From Paenochrobactrum gallinarii (GTDB lineage Bacteria; Pseudomonadota; Alphaproteobacteria; Rhizobiales; Rhizobiaceae): DNA of 64,000 nucleotides. Every line of letters starts with the position of its first letter. The stretch's first letter is position 1. The stretch lies in NCBI RefSeq assembly GCF_014205685.1, contig NZ_JACIIU010000009.1, positions 1 to 64,000 on the forward strand, given 5' to 3'. The notes under the pieces were generated by a model. The model ran no database searches, had not been told where the DNA came from, and worked only from the letters and a program-made list of their open reading frames with translations. The position numbers were made by a program, and so were the translations under genes. This document shows, piece after piece, positions 1-7,170 of the stretch.

Positions 1-263
1 CGCCCTCGTTGTTCGCCTTATAGGGCAACCAAACTAAAACTGTCAACGACAATTTCACAAATAATACAAAATTCTTTTCAACAGGGAAAACGAATGAAAT
101 TAACCAAAACGAAACCAAAAACCAGAACCAGTAAAGGAATCGGAACTACGGCTACCTATCCCCAATTAGTAGGGTAACGCCTGCTCTATATATAAAGGGC
201 TTGTACCGGAGGCTTATTGCTCCTAATCCTGAAATTGCGGGTATTATAAGGGAGTCCAGTACA

Positions 264-695
264 ATGCTAACAAAAAAAGGGAAATATGGCCTGAAAGCCA
301 TGATCCATCTGGCCACTTCAGAACAGGACACTCTGGTATCGGTTGGGGAGATTGCCACCAAACATCAGATACCGCGCAAATTTCTGGATAATATACTGAC
401 AGAACTGCGCAATGCCGGCTTTGTAAACAGCCGAAAAGGGAAAGGCGGCGGCTTTTGTCTTGCCCGTCCGGCCAATGAGATTCACATTGGCAATATTATA
501 CGTGTGCTTGATGGTGCACTTGCGCCAATTTCCTGCGCCAGCAAAACGGATTATCGCCCTTGTGACGATTGCAATGAAGAATTTTGTGAAGTGCGCCACG
601 TCATGCTCGACGTGCGCAAGGCGATTGCCGATGTTCTCGACAATCGCACTTTAGAGCAAAGCGCCAATCCGGCGATTGCAGCGCTTTTTAATTAA
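264..695 (+). CDS. Rrf2-family transcriptional regulator with a cysteine cluster
   Basis: Predicted DNA-binding regulator of the Rrf2/IscR family, 143 aa. ATG 264 is preferred to an in-frame upstream start at 201 because the protein then begins MLTKKGKYGL, typical of Rrf2 proteins, and GGGAG (250-254) lies 9 nt upstream. The winged helix covers about residues 1-65, with the helix region IPRKFLDNIL and a Gly-rich wing (GKGGGF). The C-terminal half carries C91-x8-C100-x2-C103-x4-C108. IscR and RirA use three cysteines with different spacing, so a metal or Fe-S sensor is likely but its ligand is open. It ends tail-to-tail with znuA, overlapping by 8 bp. Its sequence does not look like RirA. The target genes cannot be told from the sequence, and nearness to zinc genes does not prove a zinc role. 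Confidence 0.85.
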   Translation: MLTKKGKYGLKAMIHLATSEQDTLVSVGEIATKHQIPRKFLDNILTELRNAGFVNSRKGKGGGFCLARPANEIHIGNIIRVLDGALAPISCASKTDYRPCDDCNEEFCEVRHVMLDVRKAIADVLDNRTLEQSANPAIAALFN

Positions 696-1692
696 GACAT
701 TTATTCAGTGAAACGGCCAGATCACGCAACAAATTCAGATAAAGATCTGGCCCGTCTTTCAGCTCTGCCCCCAACGGATCTAGAATACCGGTCTTAGCCG
801 ATGTGCCATCAATCACTGTTTGCAACAAACGTGACTCGAATTGCGGTTCTGAAAATACGCAGACAGCATTAAGGCTGACGATTTTGTCATGTATCTCTTT
901 TATACGGGCTGCACCCGGCGCATTTTCCGGACTAACAGTGATTGAGCCAACCGTATTCAACCCATAGCGTTTTTCAAAATATTGATACGCATCATGGAAA
1001 ACGACAAAGGGCTTAGCTTTTACAGGCGCGAGCTCATCCTTCAGCTCTTTATCCAACTTTGCGATACGCTCTTTATAACTATCCGCATTGGCATGATATG
1101 TTTTTGCATTGGCCGGATCTGCCTCACTTAAAACATTGGCGATTTCCTCAACCATCGTTTCGCCATTGGAAGGATCAAGCCAGATATGAGCGTCATGGCC
1201 GTGTTCATGAGAATGATCATGCCCATGCCCATGCCCGTGCTCGTGCTCGTGCTCGTGAATGCTACTGTTATTGTTACCGTGATCGTGCTCACCGTCACCA
1301 TGGTCGTGACCTTCAAAAGCGCCGCCTTCACGGAAACCATAGGTGGTCAGACCACTCACCTCACCCAGCATAATTTGTTGCGCTTTGGTGCCAAGCGTTT
1401 CCAATGGTTTGCTTAAGAACATTTCCATCGAAGGCCCTGTCCAAAAAATGAGCTTGGCATTTTCCAGCATTTTAGCATCCGACGGCTTCAAACTATAAGT
1501 ATGTCCGGAGCCGGCACCCTTCACGATCAGCTGCGGCTCAGCCACATCTTTCATCACCGCAGAAACAAGTGAATGCAGAGGCTTGATTGAAACAACAACA
1601 TCCGTATCGGTTAAGGCATAGCTTGGCTGTATGGCCAAAGCAGTGCCGGCACACAAAACCGATGCCATTAAAAATTTACGCATAAATTTCAT
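688..1692 (-). CDS. znuA: Zinc ABC transporter periplasmic binding protein ZnuA
   Basis: Periplasmic high-affinity Zn2+ binding protein (cluster A-I, 334 aa) that feeds ZnuBC. A signal peptide ends near residue 26 (IQPSYA). Metal ligands expected in the family are visible: H64 (GSGHTYS), H169 (DAHIWLDP), H233 (VVFHDAY) and D305 (ILDPLG). A His/Asp/Glu-rich loop at about residues 129-167, the hallmark that separates ZnuA from manganese-binding relatives, sits before the second ligand. C278 and C332 could form the usual C-terminal disulfide. AGAGG lies 8 nt before ATG 1692; a second ATG at 1683 is possible. It is divergent from znuCB, and the 121-bp gap holds two Zur-type palindromes. Confidence 0.95.
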   Translation of the reverse strand: MKFMRKFLMASVLCAGTALAIQPSYALTDTDVVVSIKPLHSLVSAVMKDVAEPQLIVKGAGSGHTYSLKPSDAKMLENAKLIFWTGPSMEMFLSKPLETLGTKAQQIMLGEVSGLTTYGFREGGAFEGHDHGDGEHDHGNNNSSIHEHEHEHGHGHGHDHSHEHGHDAHIWLDPSNGETMVEEIANVLSEADPANAKTYHANADSYKERIAKLDKELKDELAPVKAKPFVVFHDAYQYFEKRYGLNTVGSITVSPENAPGAARIKEIHDKIVSLNAVCVFSEPQFESRLLQTVIDGTSAKTGILDPLGAELKDGPDLYLNLLRDLAVSLNKCLN

Positions 1693-1738
1693 AATAAACC
1701 TCTTGAAAAGACATGACTCATATCACTAATTGCGATAT

Positions 1739-1756
1739 GTAATTGTATAACAATTC
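1739..1756. promoter_or_regulatory. Zur box 1 in the znuA/znuC divergent promoter
   Basis: An 18-bp near-palindrome GTAATTGTATAACAATTC with core ATTGTATAACAAT, placed between znuA and znuCB-zur. It fits the alphaproteobacterial Zur pattern of a GTTATAAC-like core flanked by symmetric arms. It lies 21 bp from a second site, so both promoters can be shut when zinc is plentiful. Binding is inferred from the pattern and from zur being in the same operon. Confidence 0.75.
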
Positions 1757-1759
1757 GAT

Positions 1760-1777
1760 GTAATGCTATAACGTCAC
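1760..1777. promoter_or_regulatory. Zur box 2 in the znuA/znuC divergent promoter
   Basis: Second 18-bp imperfect palindrome, GTAATGCTATAACGTCAC, two helical turns downstream of box 1 and 36 bp before the znuC start. It shares the TATAAC core and arm positions with box 1. Confidence 0.7.
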
Positions 1778-1813
1778 AAATTACAACGCGCAAGCTATTT
1801 TCGGAAATATTTT

Positions 1814-2668
1814 ATGCCCCATGCCAGCCCGACCAAACATACCGGCTCGACAAAGCCCGCAAACCTGCCCTTGATCGAACTCAAGGATGCAGGCGTTTTT
1901 CGTGACGGCCGCTGGCTGGTGCGCAACATTAATCTGACAGTCTGCGCCGGTGAAATTGTAACGCTTATCGGCCCCAACGGTTCGGGCAAAAGCACCACGG
2001 CAAAAATGGCCTTGCATATTACCAAGCCGGACGAAGGCTCGGTTACACACCAGCCCAATCTCCGCATCGGTTATGTGCCACAAAAGCTCACTCTTGACCG
2101 CACTTTACCTTTATCGGTCGAGCGTCTGATGACCCTCACCGCAAAGGTCAGCAAAGAAGATAGTCTCAAAGCATTGGAACGAGTCGGCATTGCTCATCTA
2201 TTAAAAGCGCAAATCGCCAATCTCTCCGGCGGTGAATTACAACGCGCCCTGATTGCACGCGCTATTGCCCGAAACCCGAACCTTTTAGTGTTGGACGAGC
2301 CGGTGCAAGGCGTGGACTTTAATGGTGAGGCTGTTCTTTATGAACTTATCCGGAAGGTACGTGATGAAACCGGTTGTGCCGTTTTGCTCATCAGCCATGA
2401 CCTGCACCTAGTTATGTCCGCAACGGATCGCGTTTTCTGCCTTAACGGGCATATTTGCTGTAGCGGAACACCGGAAGAAGTCAGTGCCAGCGCTGATTAT
2501 ATGCGTTTGTTTGGCGCGCGTGCCGCTTTGCCGTTGAGCATTTACCAACACAAACATGACCATACCCATCTGACTGACGGACGGGTTTTGCATGGCGATG
2601 GTACGATTACCGATCACTGCCATAGCGAAGACGGGCACCATAATCACAAAGGGCACAATCATGCTTGA
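1814..2668 (+). CDS. znuC: Zinc ABC transporter ATPase ZnuC with His-rich tail
   Basis: Cytoplasmic ATPase of the Zn2+ importer, 284 aa. Walker A GPNGSGKST is at residues 53-61, the Q-loop is near Q90 (YVPQ), the signature LSGGE at 137-141, Walker B LLVLDEP at 157-163, and the switch His at H195 (ISHD). After the ATPase core, residues about 245-284 form a tail with many His (HKHDHTH, HCHSEDGHHNHKGHNH) that could hold zinc on the cytoplasmic side. It overlaps znuB by 8 bp, suggesting translational coupling. Transcription should start in the znuA-znuC gap under Zur control. Family assignment is firm; the role of the tail is inference. Confidence 0.95.
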   Translation: MPHASPTKHTGSTKPANLPLIELKDAGVFRDGRWLVRNINLTVCAGEIVTLIGPNGSGKSTTAKMALHITKPDEGSVTHQPNLRIGYVPQKLTLDRTLPLSVERLMTLTAKVSKEDSLKALERVGIAHLLKAQIANLSGGELQRALIARAIARNPNLLVLDEPVQGVDFNGEAVLYELIRKVRDETGCAVLLISHDLHLVMSATDRVFCLNGHICCSGTPEEVSASADYMRLFGARAALPLSIYQHKHDHTHLTDGRVLHGDGTITDHCHSEDGHHNHKGHNHA

Positions 2669-3464
2669 TGACTTTTTTACCCGCGCCCTCATTGCCGGCA
2701 TCGGCCTTGCTATCACCACCGGCCCGCTTGGTTGCTTTATCATCTGGCGGCGCATGGCTTATTTTGGCGATACCATGTCCCATTCCGCCCTGCTTGGAGT
2801 AGCGCTCGCATTATTTTTCAACATTAATATGATTGTCGGTGTTTTCGTCGTCGCGTTGTCGATCTCTATGATTCTGCTGCTATTGCAACGCAAGCAAAGC
2901 CTTTCGTCCGATTCCCTTCTTGGCATCTTATCACATTCTACACTTGCACTCGGGCTTGTAATGGTTGCCTTCATGACTTGGGTGCGCGTTGACCTGATGT
3001 CGTTTCTCTTTGGCGATATTCTCTCCGTCTCCAAAATGGACATTTTGCTGATCTATGGTGGTGGTGCTGTTGTGCTTGCTATTCTGGCGTTTCTCTGGCG
3101 GCCGCTACTGGCTTCAACCGTCAATGAAGATCTGGCACGCGCGGAAGGCATGAACCCTGATTTGTCACAGGCCGTTTTCATGATTTTGCTTGCCGTTGTC
3201 ATTGCAATTGCGATGAAGATTGTCGGCATTTTGCTGATTACGGCCATGTTGATTATTCCGGCAGCCACCGCACGCCGCTTTGCCACAACCCCTGAAAAAA
3301 TGGCTGTCATTGCCTCGCTCGTCGGATCACTGGCTGTGACCGGCGGGCTTTTCGGCTCGCTCCATTATGATACGCCATCAGGCCCGTCGATCGTGGTGGC
3401 GGCCTTTGGCATATTCATGCTAAGCCTGCTATCATTAAACAAAAGAATGTTGAAACGGATATAA
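2661..3464 (+). CDS. znuB: Zinc ABC transporter permease ZnuB
   Basis: Inner-membrane permease of the Zn2+ importer, ABC-3 family, 267 aa with about eight hydrophobic segments. ATG 2661 (MLDDFFTRAL) is chosen because it overlaps the znuC stop in the manner of coupled genes; an open frame continues upstream to 2592 but would lie wholly inside znuC. The family motif region around GDTMSHSALLG (about residues 33-43) and the SFLFGDIL loop are present. It is followed after 4 bp by zur, so znuC-znuB-zur reads as one operon. Confidence 0.93.
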   Translation: MLDDFFTRALIAGIGLAITTGPLGCFIIWRRMAYFGDTMSHSALLGVALALFFNINMIVGVFVVALSISMILLLLQRKQSLSSDSLLGILSHSTLALGLVMVAFMTWVRVDLMSFLFGDILSVSKMDILLIYGGGAVVLAILAFLWRPLLASTVNEDLARAEGMNPDLSQAVFMILLAVVIAIAMKIVGILLITAMLIIPAATARRFATTPEKMAVIASLVGSLAVTGGLFGSLHYDTPSGPSIVVAAFGIFMLSLLSLNKRMLKRI

Positions 3465-3468
3465 AACA

Positions 3469-3885
3469 ATGAGTGCACATCATCATCACGCCGCAACCGA
3501 GCTGACGCGCAATCAATCTCTTGTTTTTGACGTTCTTCGCAAGGCTGAAGCCCCGCTCAGCGCCTATACGATTCTGGATCAATTACGCGATGAGGGCATT
3601 CGCGCTCCGCTGCAAATTTATCGGGCGCTGGATAAGCTGCTGGAATTTGGCATGGTGCACCGTGTGGAAAGCCTCAATGCTTTTGTTGCCTGTGCCGATC
3701 CGCATTGTTCTGCACACGGCATCACCGCTTTCGCCATTTGTGAAAAATGCGGCCAAGTGGATGAATTTGCCGACCCGCTGATTGAAGATCGCGTACGCCA
3801 ATGGGGCGCCCAGCATAATTTCAAACCGGCCAAAACCACATTGGAACTGCGCGGCCTTTGTGCACAATGTCAGGCTGCGGCATAA
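3469..3885 (+). CDS. zur: Zinc uptake regulator Zur (Fur family)
   Basis: Zinc-responsive repressor, 138 aa. The N-terminal winged helix covers about residues 12-70 (helix APLQIYRALDKLLEFG). The C-terminal dimerisation half has two CxxC pairs, C91-C94 (CEKC) and C131-C134 (CAQC), which form the structural zinc site in Zur/Fur proteins. The HHHH at residues 4-7 is unusual but is at a variable end. It lies 4 bp after znuB, so it is co-transcribed with the transporter and probably autoregulated through the two boxes upstream of znuC. Cotranscription with znuCB favours Zur over Fur or Mur. Confidence 0.93.
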   Translation: MSAHHHHAATELTRNQSLVFDVLRKAEAPLSAYTILDQLRDEGIRAPLQIYRALDKLLEFGMVHRVESLNAFVACADPHCSAHGITAFAICEKCGQVDEFADPLIEDRVRQWGAQHNFKPAKTTLELRGLCAQCQAAA

Positions 3886-3903
3886 AGATTTTGATAGCAT
3901 GTC

Positions 3904-3938
3904 AAAGAGCGGCTGCATAAAACGCCAACCGCTCTTTT
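3904..3938. terminator. Bidirectional terminator between zur and vjbR-like gene
   Basis: Inverted repeat AAAGAGCGG / CCGCTCTTT (3904-3912 with 3929-3937), 16-nt loop, flanked by A and T runs. It sits between the convergent ends of zur (+) and the LuxR gene (-). Confidence 0.6.
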
Positions 3939-3946
3939 CATCAGAT

Positions 3947-4732
3947 TTAAATCAGATGCGACACTTCCGGCTCTTTAATAATGCCTAATGTCAAAGCCGC
4001 CGCAACCGCTGCCGTGCGGTTGGAACAACCAAGCTTAATCTTGGCATTTTGCAAATAAGTCACCACCGTCCAGCGGGCGATAGATAGAATATCGGCAATC
4101 TCACCATCAGTTTTGCCGATGGCTGCCCATGTCAGACACTCGATCTCACGCGCTGTCAGCAGTGCGGCTTGAGATGTTTGTGAAATCCCCTGCCCGGCCA
4201 AAGCCATATGCAATTCCTTGCTGGCCTTCAACAAAGCTGGGCGCATTCGATTGATAAATGTGCAGCGGTCTTCCTCACCTTCATCAAATGAAAACAACGA
4301 ACAGCCGGCAATACCATTGGCATAATGCGCCGACACCGCCAGAAAAAGCGTACCAGCACCATGTTTGGTCGCATCATTATACATCGCGGTTATGTCCGGA
4401 TTATCATAATGCTGCCCGCCCAGATCGAGCATCAATTCGCAATCTCCCGTCGTGACAACAGGAATATTGTCATTAAAAAGCGGATCAATAGCAAAATAGT
4501 TTTTTGCCGAATAACGCTCTACCCATTTAGAAGGCGCTGTAATAACAACCGTAATGTCGCTATCGGCGATCTTCACACCTTCAAATGCACAATTGCAAAA
4601 AGCATGCAGAATATGCTTGCAGTCGATTTCCTGTTTAACGCGCTGAAGCTCAGTTAAAATATCGCCTTTGAACCTCTGCCCAAAAAAGTTTTCCTTAAAA
4701 TTCGGAAAGTGAATTAAATCATATTTCATCAT
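3947..4732 (-). CDS. vjbR: VjbR-like LuxR-family quorum-sensing regulator
   Basis: Transcription factor of 261 aa with an N-terminal autoinducer-binding domain (about residues 20-175) and a C-terminal LuxR/GerE helix-turn-helix (about 190-250). Family signal-pocket residues are present: W70, Y74, D83-P84 (WVERYSAKNYFAIDP). The HTH block (LTAREIECL ... GKTDGEIADILSIARWTVV) and the sequence as I remember it match Brucella VjbR closely, including KNYFAIDP and the MRP motif near residue 163. VjbR controls virulence and envelope genes in Brucella. No luxI-type synthase is present in the window, so this is an orphan regulator here. It is transcribed alone. Confidence 0.85.
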   Translation of the reverse strand: MMKYDLIHFPNFKENFFGQRFKGDILTELQRVKQEIDCKHILHAFCNCAFEGVKIADSDITVVITAPSKWVERYSAKNYFAIDPLFNDNIPVVTTGDCELMLDLGGQHYDNPDITAMYNDATKHGAGTLFLAVSAHYANGIAGCSLFSFDEGEEDRCTFINRMRPALLKASKELHMALAGQGISQTSQAALLTAREIECLTWAAIGKTDGEIADILSIARWTVVTYLQNAKIKLGCSNRTAAVAAALTLGIIKEPEVSHLI

Positions 4733-5063
4733 AAATATCCTTGCTTAAAGCAGCACATAATCCACACCATGATGACACATGAGCAGACCACTGCCACTTC
4801 ACTCGGCCAAACGCCTGGGAGGATGGACGGAGCCCTAAAGGCATAAATTTTTGCCAGTTAGCAATACTTTAGATAAGTGGCAGCTAAAATAACCTGCGTT
4901 TTATGACTTAAAACGATTAATTTGAAAAGAAAAAACAAAGATAACAAAATAAATTAAATACAAAGTATAAGAAGCATAAACTTTAAATAGATCAACACAT
5001 GACCTGAAACACAATATAGGTAGCAATTTATAGCTCCCAATCTATAGGGATACCTATATATAC
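4733..5063. other. AT-rich intergenic region upstream of vjbR-like gene
   Basis: About 330 bp with no credible gene. It should hold the promoter of the LuxR gene. Near its right end is a spaced inverted repeat, TATAGGTA (5015-5022) and TACCTATA (5051-5058), which could be an operator or the 3-prime hairpin of the TetR gene ending at 5064. No clear lux-box palindrome was seen. Confidence 0.5.
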
Positions 5064-5753
5064 TTACGCATTAATTGGCGCATAGCCCCTATAAAAAAAT
5101 TCAACGGCACTTTTAACATTATGTTCAATGCGTTGAAAAACATCTTCCTCGCTTAAAACACCAAATAAACGTGGGCGATAAAGACCGGCTAAATATAAAT
5201 CGACCAACTGAAAAGCTGCCATTTGCGTATCAGGGATTTCCAATTCCTTCATCTCAACCAAATGATCCAGATATGCGGCTATTTTCTGCAACATATGTTT
5301 CGGCCCGCTTTGATAAAAACCACTGGTCACATCCGGATTGCGATCTCTGATACCAATCACGATGCGCTGCGCACTGACCGCCGATTCAGCCAAAAAGCGT
5401 TGCGAAATCTGCATGCCAAATTCAATCAACTGTTCTTTGCAATGCGGGCCATTGTCCAAAATTGCTGCAAGCTCTGAAAACATTTCGCGGCGATATTCAT
5501 AGCAGATTGCTTCAAACAATGCATCTTTATCGGCAAAATATACATAAAGCGTGCCCTTCGACACACCCGCCTGACGCGCAATATCACTCATGCTGGCCGC
5601 TTCGAAACTCTTATTGAAAAAGACTTCCTGCGCACCGGCAAGAATCTGCGCCCGCTTGAGCGGATCCTGTCCGGCACCATGACGGCTGCCTGTTGTCAGG
5701 TGCTCTTTGCTCTTATCATTAATTTTGACAAGCTTTTCGCTTTCCGGACCCAT
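5064..5753 (-). CDS. TetR-family repressor of the adjacent efflux pump
   Basis: TetR/AcrR-type regulator, 229 aa from ATG 5753 (MGPESEKLVK). A longer frame to 5855 exists, but that start would put a perfect operator-like palindrome (5816-5829) inside the coding region, so 5753 is preferred. The HTH is at about residues 36-80 (AQEVFFNKSFEAASMSDIARQ, then AGVSKGTLYVYFADKDALFE), and the ligand domain follows. It is divergent from emrA/emrB with two GAACC-x4-GGTTC sites between them, the standard arrangement for a local efflux repressor. Ligand unknown. Confidence 0.88.
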   Translation of the reverse strand: MGPESEKLVKINDKSKEHLTTGSRHGAGQDPLKRAQILAGAQEVFFNKSFEAASMSDIARQAGVSKGTLYVYFADKDALFEAICYEYRREMFSELAAILDNGPHCKEQLIEFGMQISQRFLAESAVSAQRIVIGIRDRNPDVTSGFYQSGPKHMLQKIAAYLDHLVEMKELEIPDTQMAAFQLVDLYLAGLYRPRLFGVLSEEDVFQRIEHNVKSAVEFFYRGYAPINA

Positions 5754-5815
5754 GGCGCACTTTCTACAAGGGGCAATCCCTATGCCCCCGACAATCAACA
5801 CTATACAAGCCTTAA

Positions 5816-5829
5816 GAACCCGCGGGTTC
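5816..5829. promoter_or_regulatory. TetR operator 1 (perfect palindrome)
   Basis: GAACCCGCGGGTTC is a perfect 14-bp palindrome between the TetR gene and emrA. The same outer arms recur 57 bp downstream, so a dimeric TetR site is likely. It lies 62 bp upstream of the chosen TetR start. Confidence 0.7.
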
Positions 5830-5872
5830 GATTTCTCTTGATATGAGGGCTGCAATATCTTATGTCAACATC

Positions 5873-5886
5873 GAACCAACGGGTTC
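5873..5886. promoter_or_regulatory. TetR operator 2
   Basis: GAACCAACGGGTTC repeats the arms of the palindrome at 5816 and departs from perfect symmetry at one base pair. It lies 62 bp before emrA, where bound repressor would block the efflux promoter. Confidence 0.68.
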
Positions 5887-5948
5887 AATCGGTATATCTC
5901 CCATATATCACAGTTCATTTTGACATATCTTGAAGAGAGCTCCCTCCC

Positions 5949-7130
5949 ATGACGGCTCAATCACCAGTGCATGTTCAAACATCAACCGATGATGCAGAAA
6001 TCCGCACTTTTCCGAGCTTAAGCGCGGAACAGTCAAAACTTACCGGGTCTGCCAATAACGAAACCGCACCTGCAAATCCGGCTAAAAAAGGCGTGGCTAA
6101 ACGAATTATTTTGCCTGCACTGATCATTGCAGCTTTCGGCGCCGGCGTCTGGTATGGTTATGATTGGTGGACAACAGGTCGTTTCATGGTCTCGACTGAA
6201 GACGCTTATATTCAAGGTGATATTTCGGCTATCTCGCCGAAAGTCAGCGGCTATATTGAAGCGATTCCGGTTCACGCCAACCAAGCGGTTAAAGTTGGCG
6301 ATCCGATTTTCATCCTTGAAGATGGTGATTACCGCATTGCACTGGATGAAACTAATGCCAAGCTTGAAACACAAAAGCAGACATTGTTGCGTATTAATGC
6401 CCAGACACTGGCAGCAAAAGCCACTTTAAAACAAGCAGAAGCCGGTAAACTTTCTGCTGAAGCCGTACTGACCAATGCCAAATCGGCGATGGAACGCACC
6501 CGCCAGTTACACAGTACCCGTATCGCTTCAAACTCTGATCTCGACAATGCCATTTCTGCCTTAGATCAGGCACAAGCCAATGTCGCCAGCGCAGATGCAA
6601 CAATCGCAGCAGCAAAAGCCAATATCGGTGTTTTGGAAGCACAATATAAAGAAGCAGAAAGCACCACCCGCTCGCTGGAGCTTGCCCGCGACAAGGCAGA
6701 GCGCGATCTTTCCTTTACCACATTAAGAGCACCCTTTGACGGCGTGATCGGTAATCTTTCGGCCAAAACCGGTGATCTGGTCAATGCAGGCCAGCGTATC
6801 GCAGCGCTTGTTCCGGTTAATGAGCTCTATATTGAAGCCAATTTCAAGGAGACTCAACTTGCCAAAATACATGGTGGTGAAAAAGCACACATAACCATTG
6901 ATGCTCTGAAGGGGCAGGTTTTTGAAGGCGCTGTCACCTCCATTGCACCGGCCTCGGGTGCGGTATTTTCACTTCTGCCGCCGGAAAATGCGACCGGTAA
7001 TTTCACCAAGATTGTCCAGCGTGTGCCGGTACGGATCACCATTCCTGCGGACGCCGTTGCATCAGGCAAATTGCGTGCCGGTTTAAGCGTGGTGGTTGAT
7101 ATCGACACCCGCACTTCGCCTGCTCAATAA
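5949..7130 (+). CDS. EmrA/HlyD-type membrane fusion protein of a multidrug pump
   Basis: Periplasmic adaptor, 393 aa, that would link an MFS pump to an outer-membrane channel. A single N-terminal membrane span lies near residues 52-72 (ILPALIIAAFGAGVW). Next come the lipoyl-like first half (KVSGYIEAIPVHANQAVKVG), a long Ala/Glu-rich coiled coil (about residues 140-245), the second lipoyl half (LRAPFDGVIGNLSAKTGDLV) and beta-barrel segments. The 3-prime neighbour encodes a DHA2 transporter 40 bp downstream, so they form an operon. The outer-membrane partner is not nearby. The unusually long cytoplasmic N-terminus (about 50 aa) is Ser/Thr/Ala rich. Confidence 0.88.
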   Translation: MTAQSPVHVQTSTDDAEIRTFPSLSAEQSKLTGSANNETAPANPAKKGVAKRIILPALIIAAFGAGVWYGYDWWTTGRFMVSTEDAYIQGDISAISPKVSGYIEAIPVHANQAVKVGDPIFILEDGDYRIALDETNAKLETQKQTLLRINAQTLAAKATLKQAEAGKLSAEAVLTNAKSAMERTRQLHSTRIASNSDLDNAISALDQAQANVASADATIAAAKANIGVLEAQYKEAESTTRSLELARDKAERDLSFTTLRAPFDGVIGNLSAKTGDLVNAGQRIAALVPVNELYIEANFKETQLAKIHGGEKAHITIDALKGQVFEGAVTSIAPASGAVFSLLPPENATGNFTKIVQRVPVRITIPADAVASGKLRAGLSVVVDIDTRTSPAQ

Positions 7131-7170
7131 GCCTGATTTGACCATAAAAGCCTGAACGGAGCGCGTCATT

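Noticed and set aside
1059-1373. Plus-strand frame rich in His, Arg and Ala opposite znuA
   Set aside because: It is the antisense shadow of the His-rich loop of znuA; composition follows from the HxH codons.
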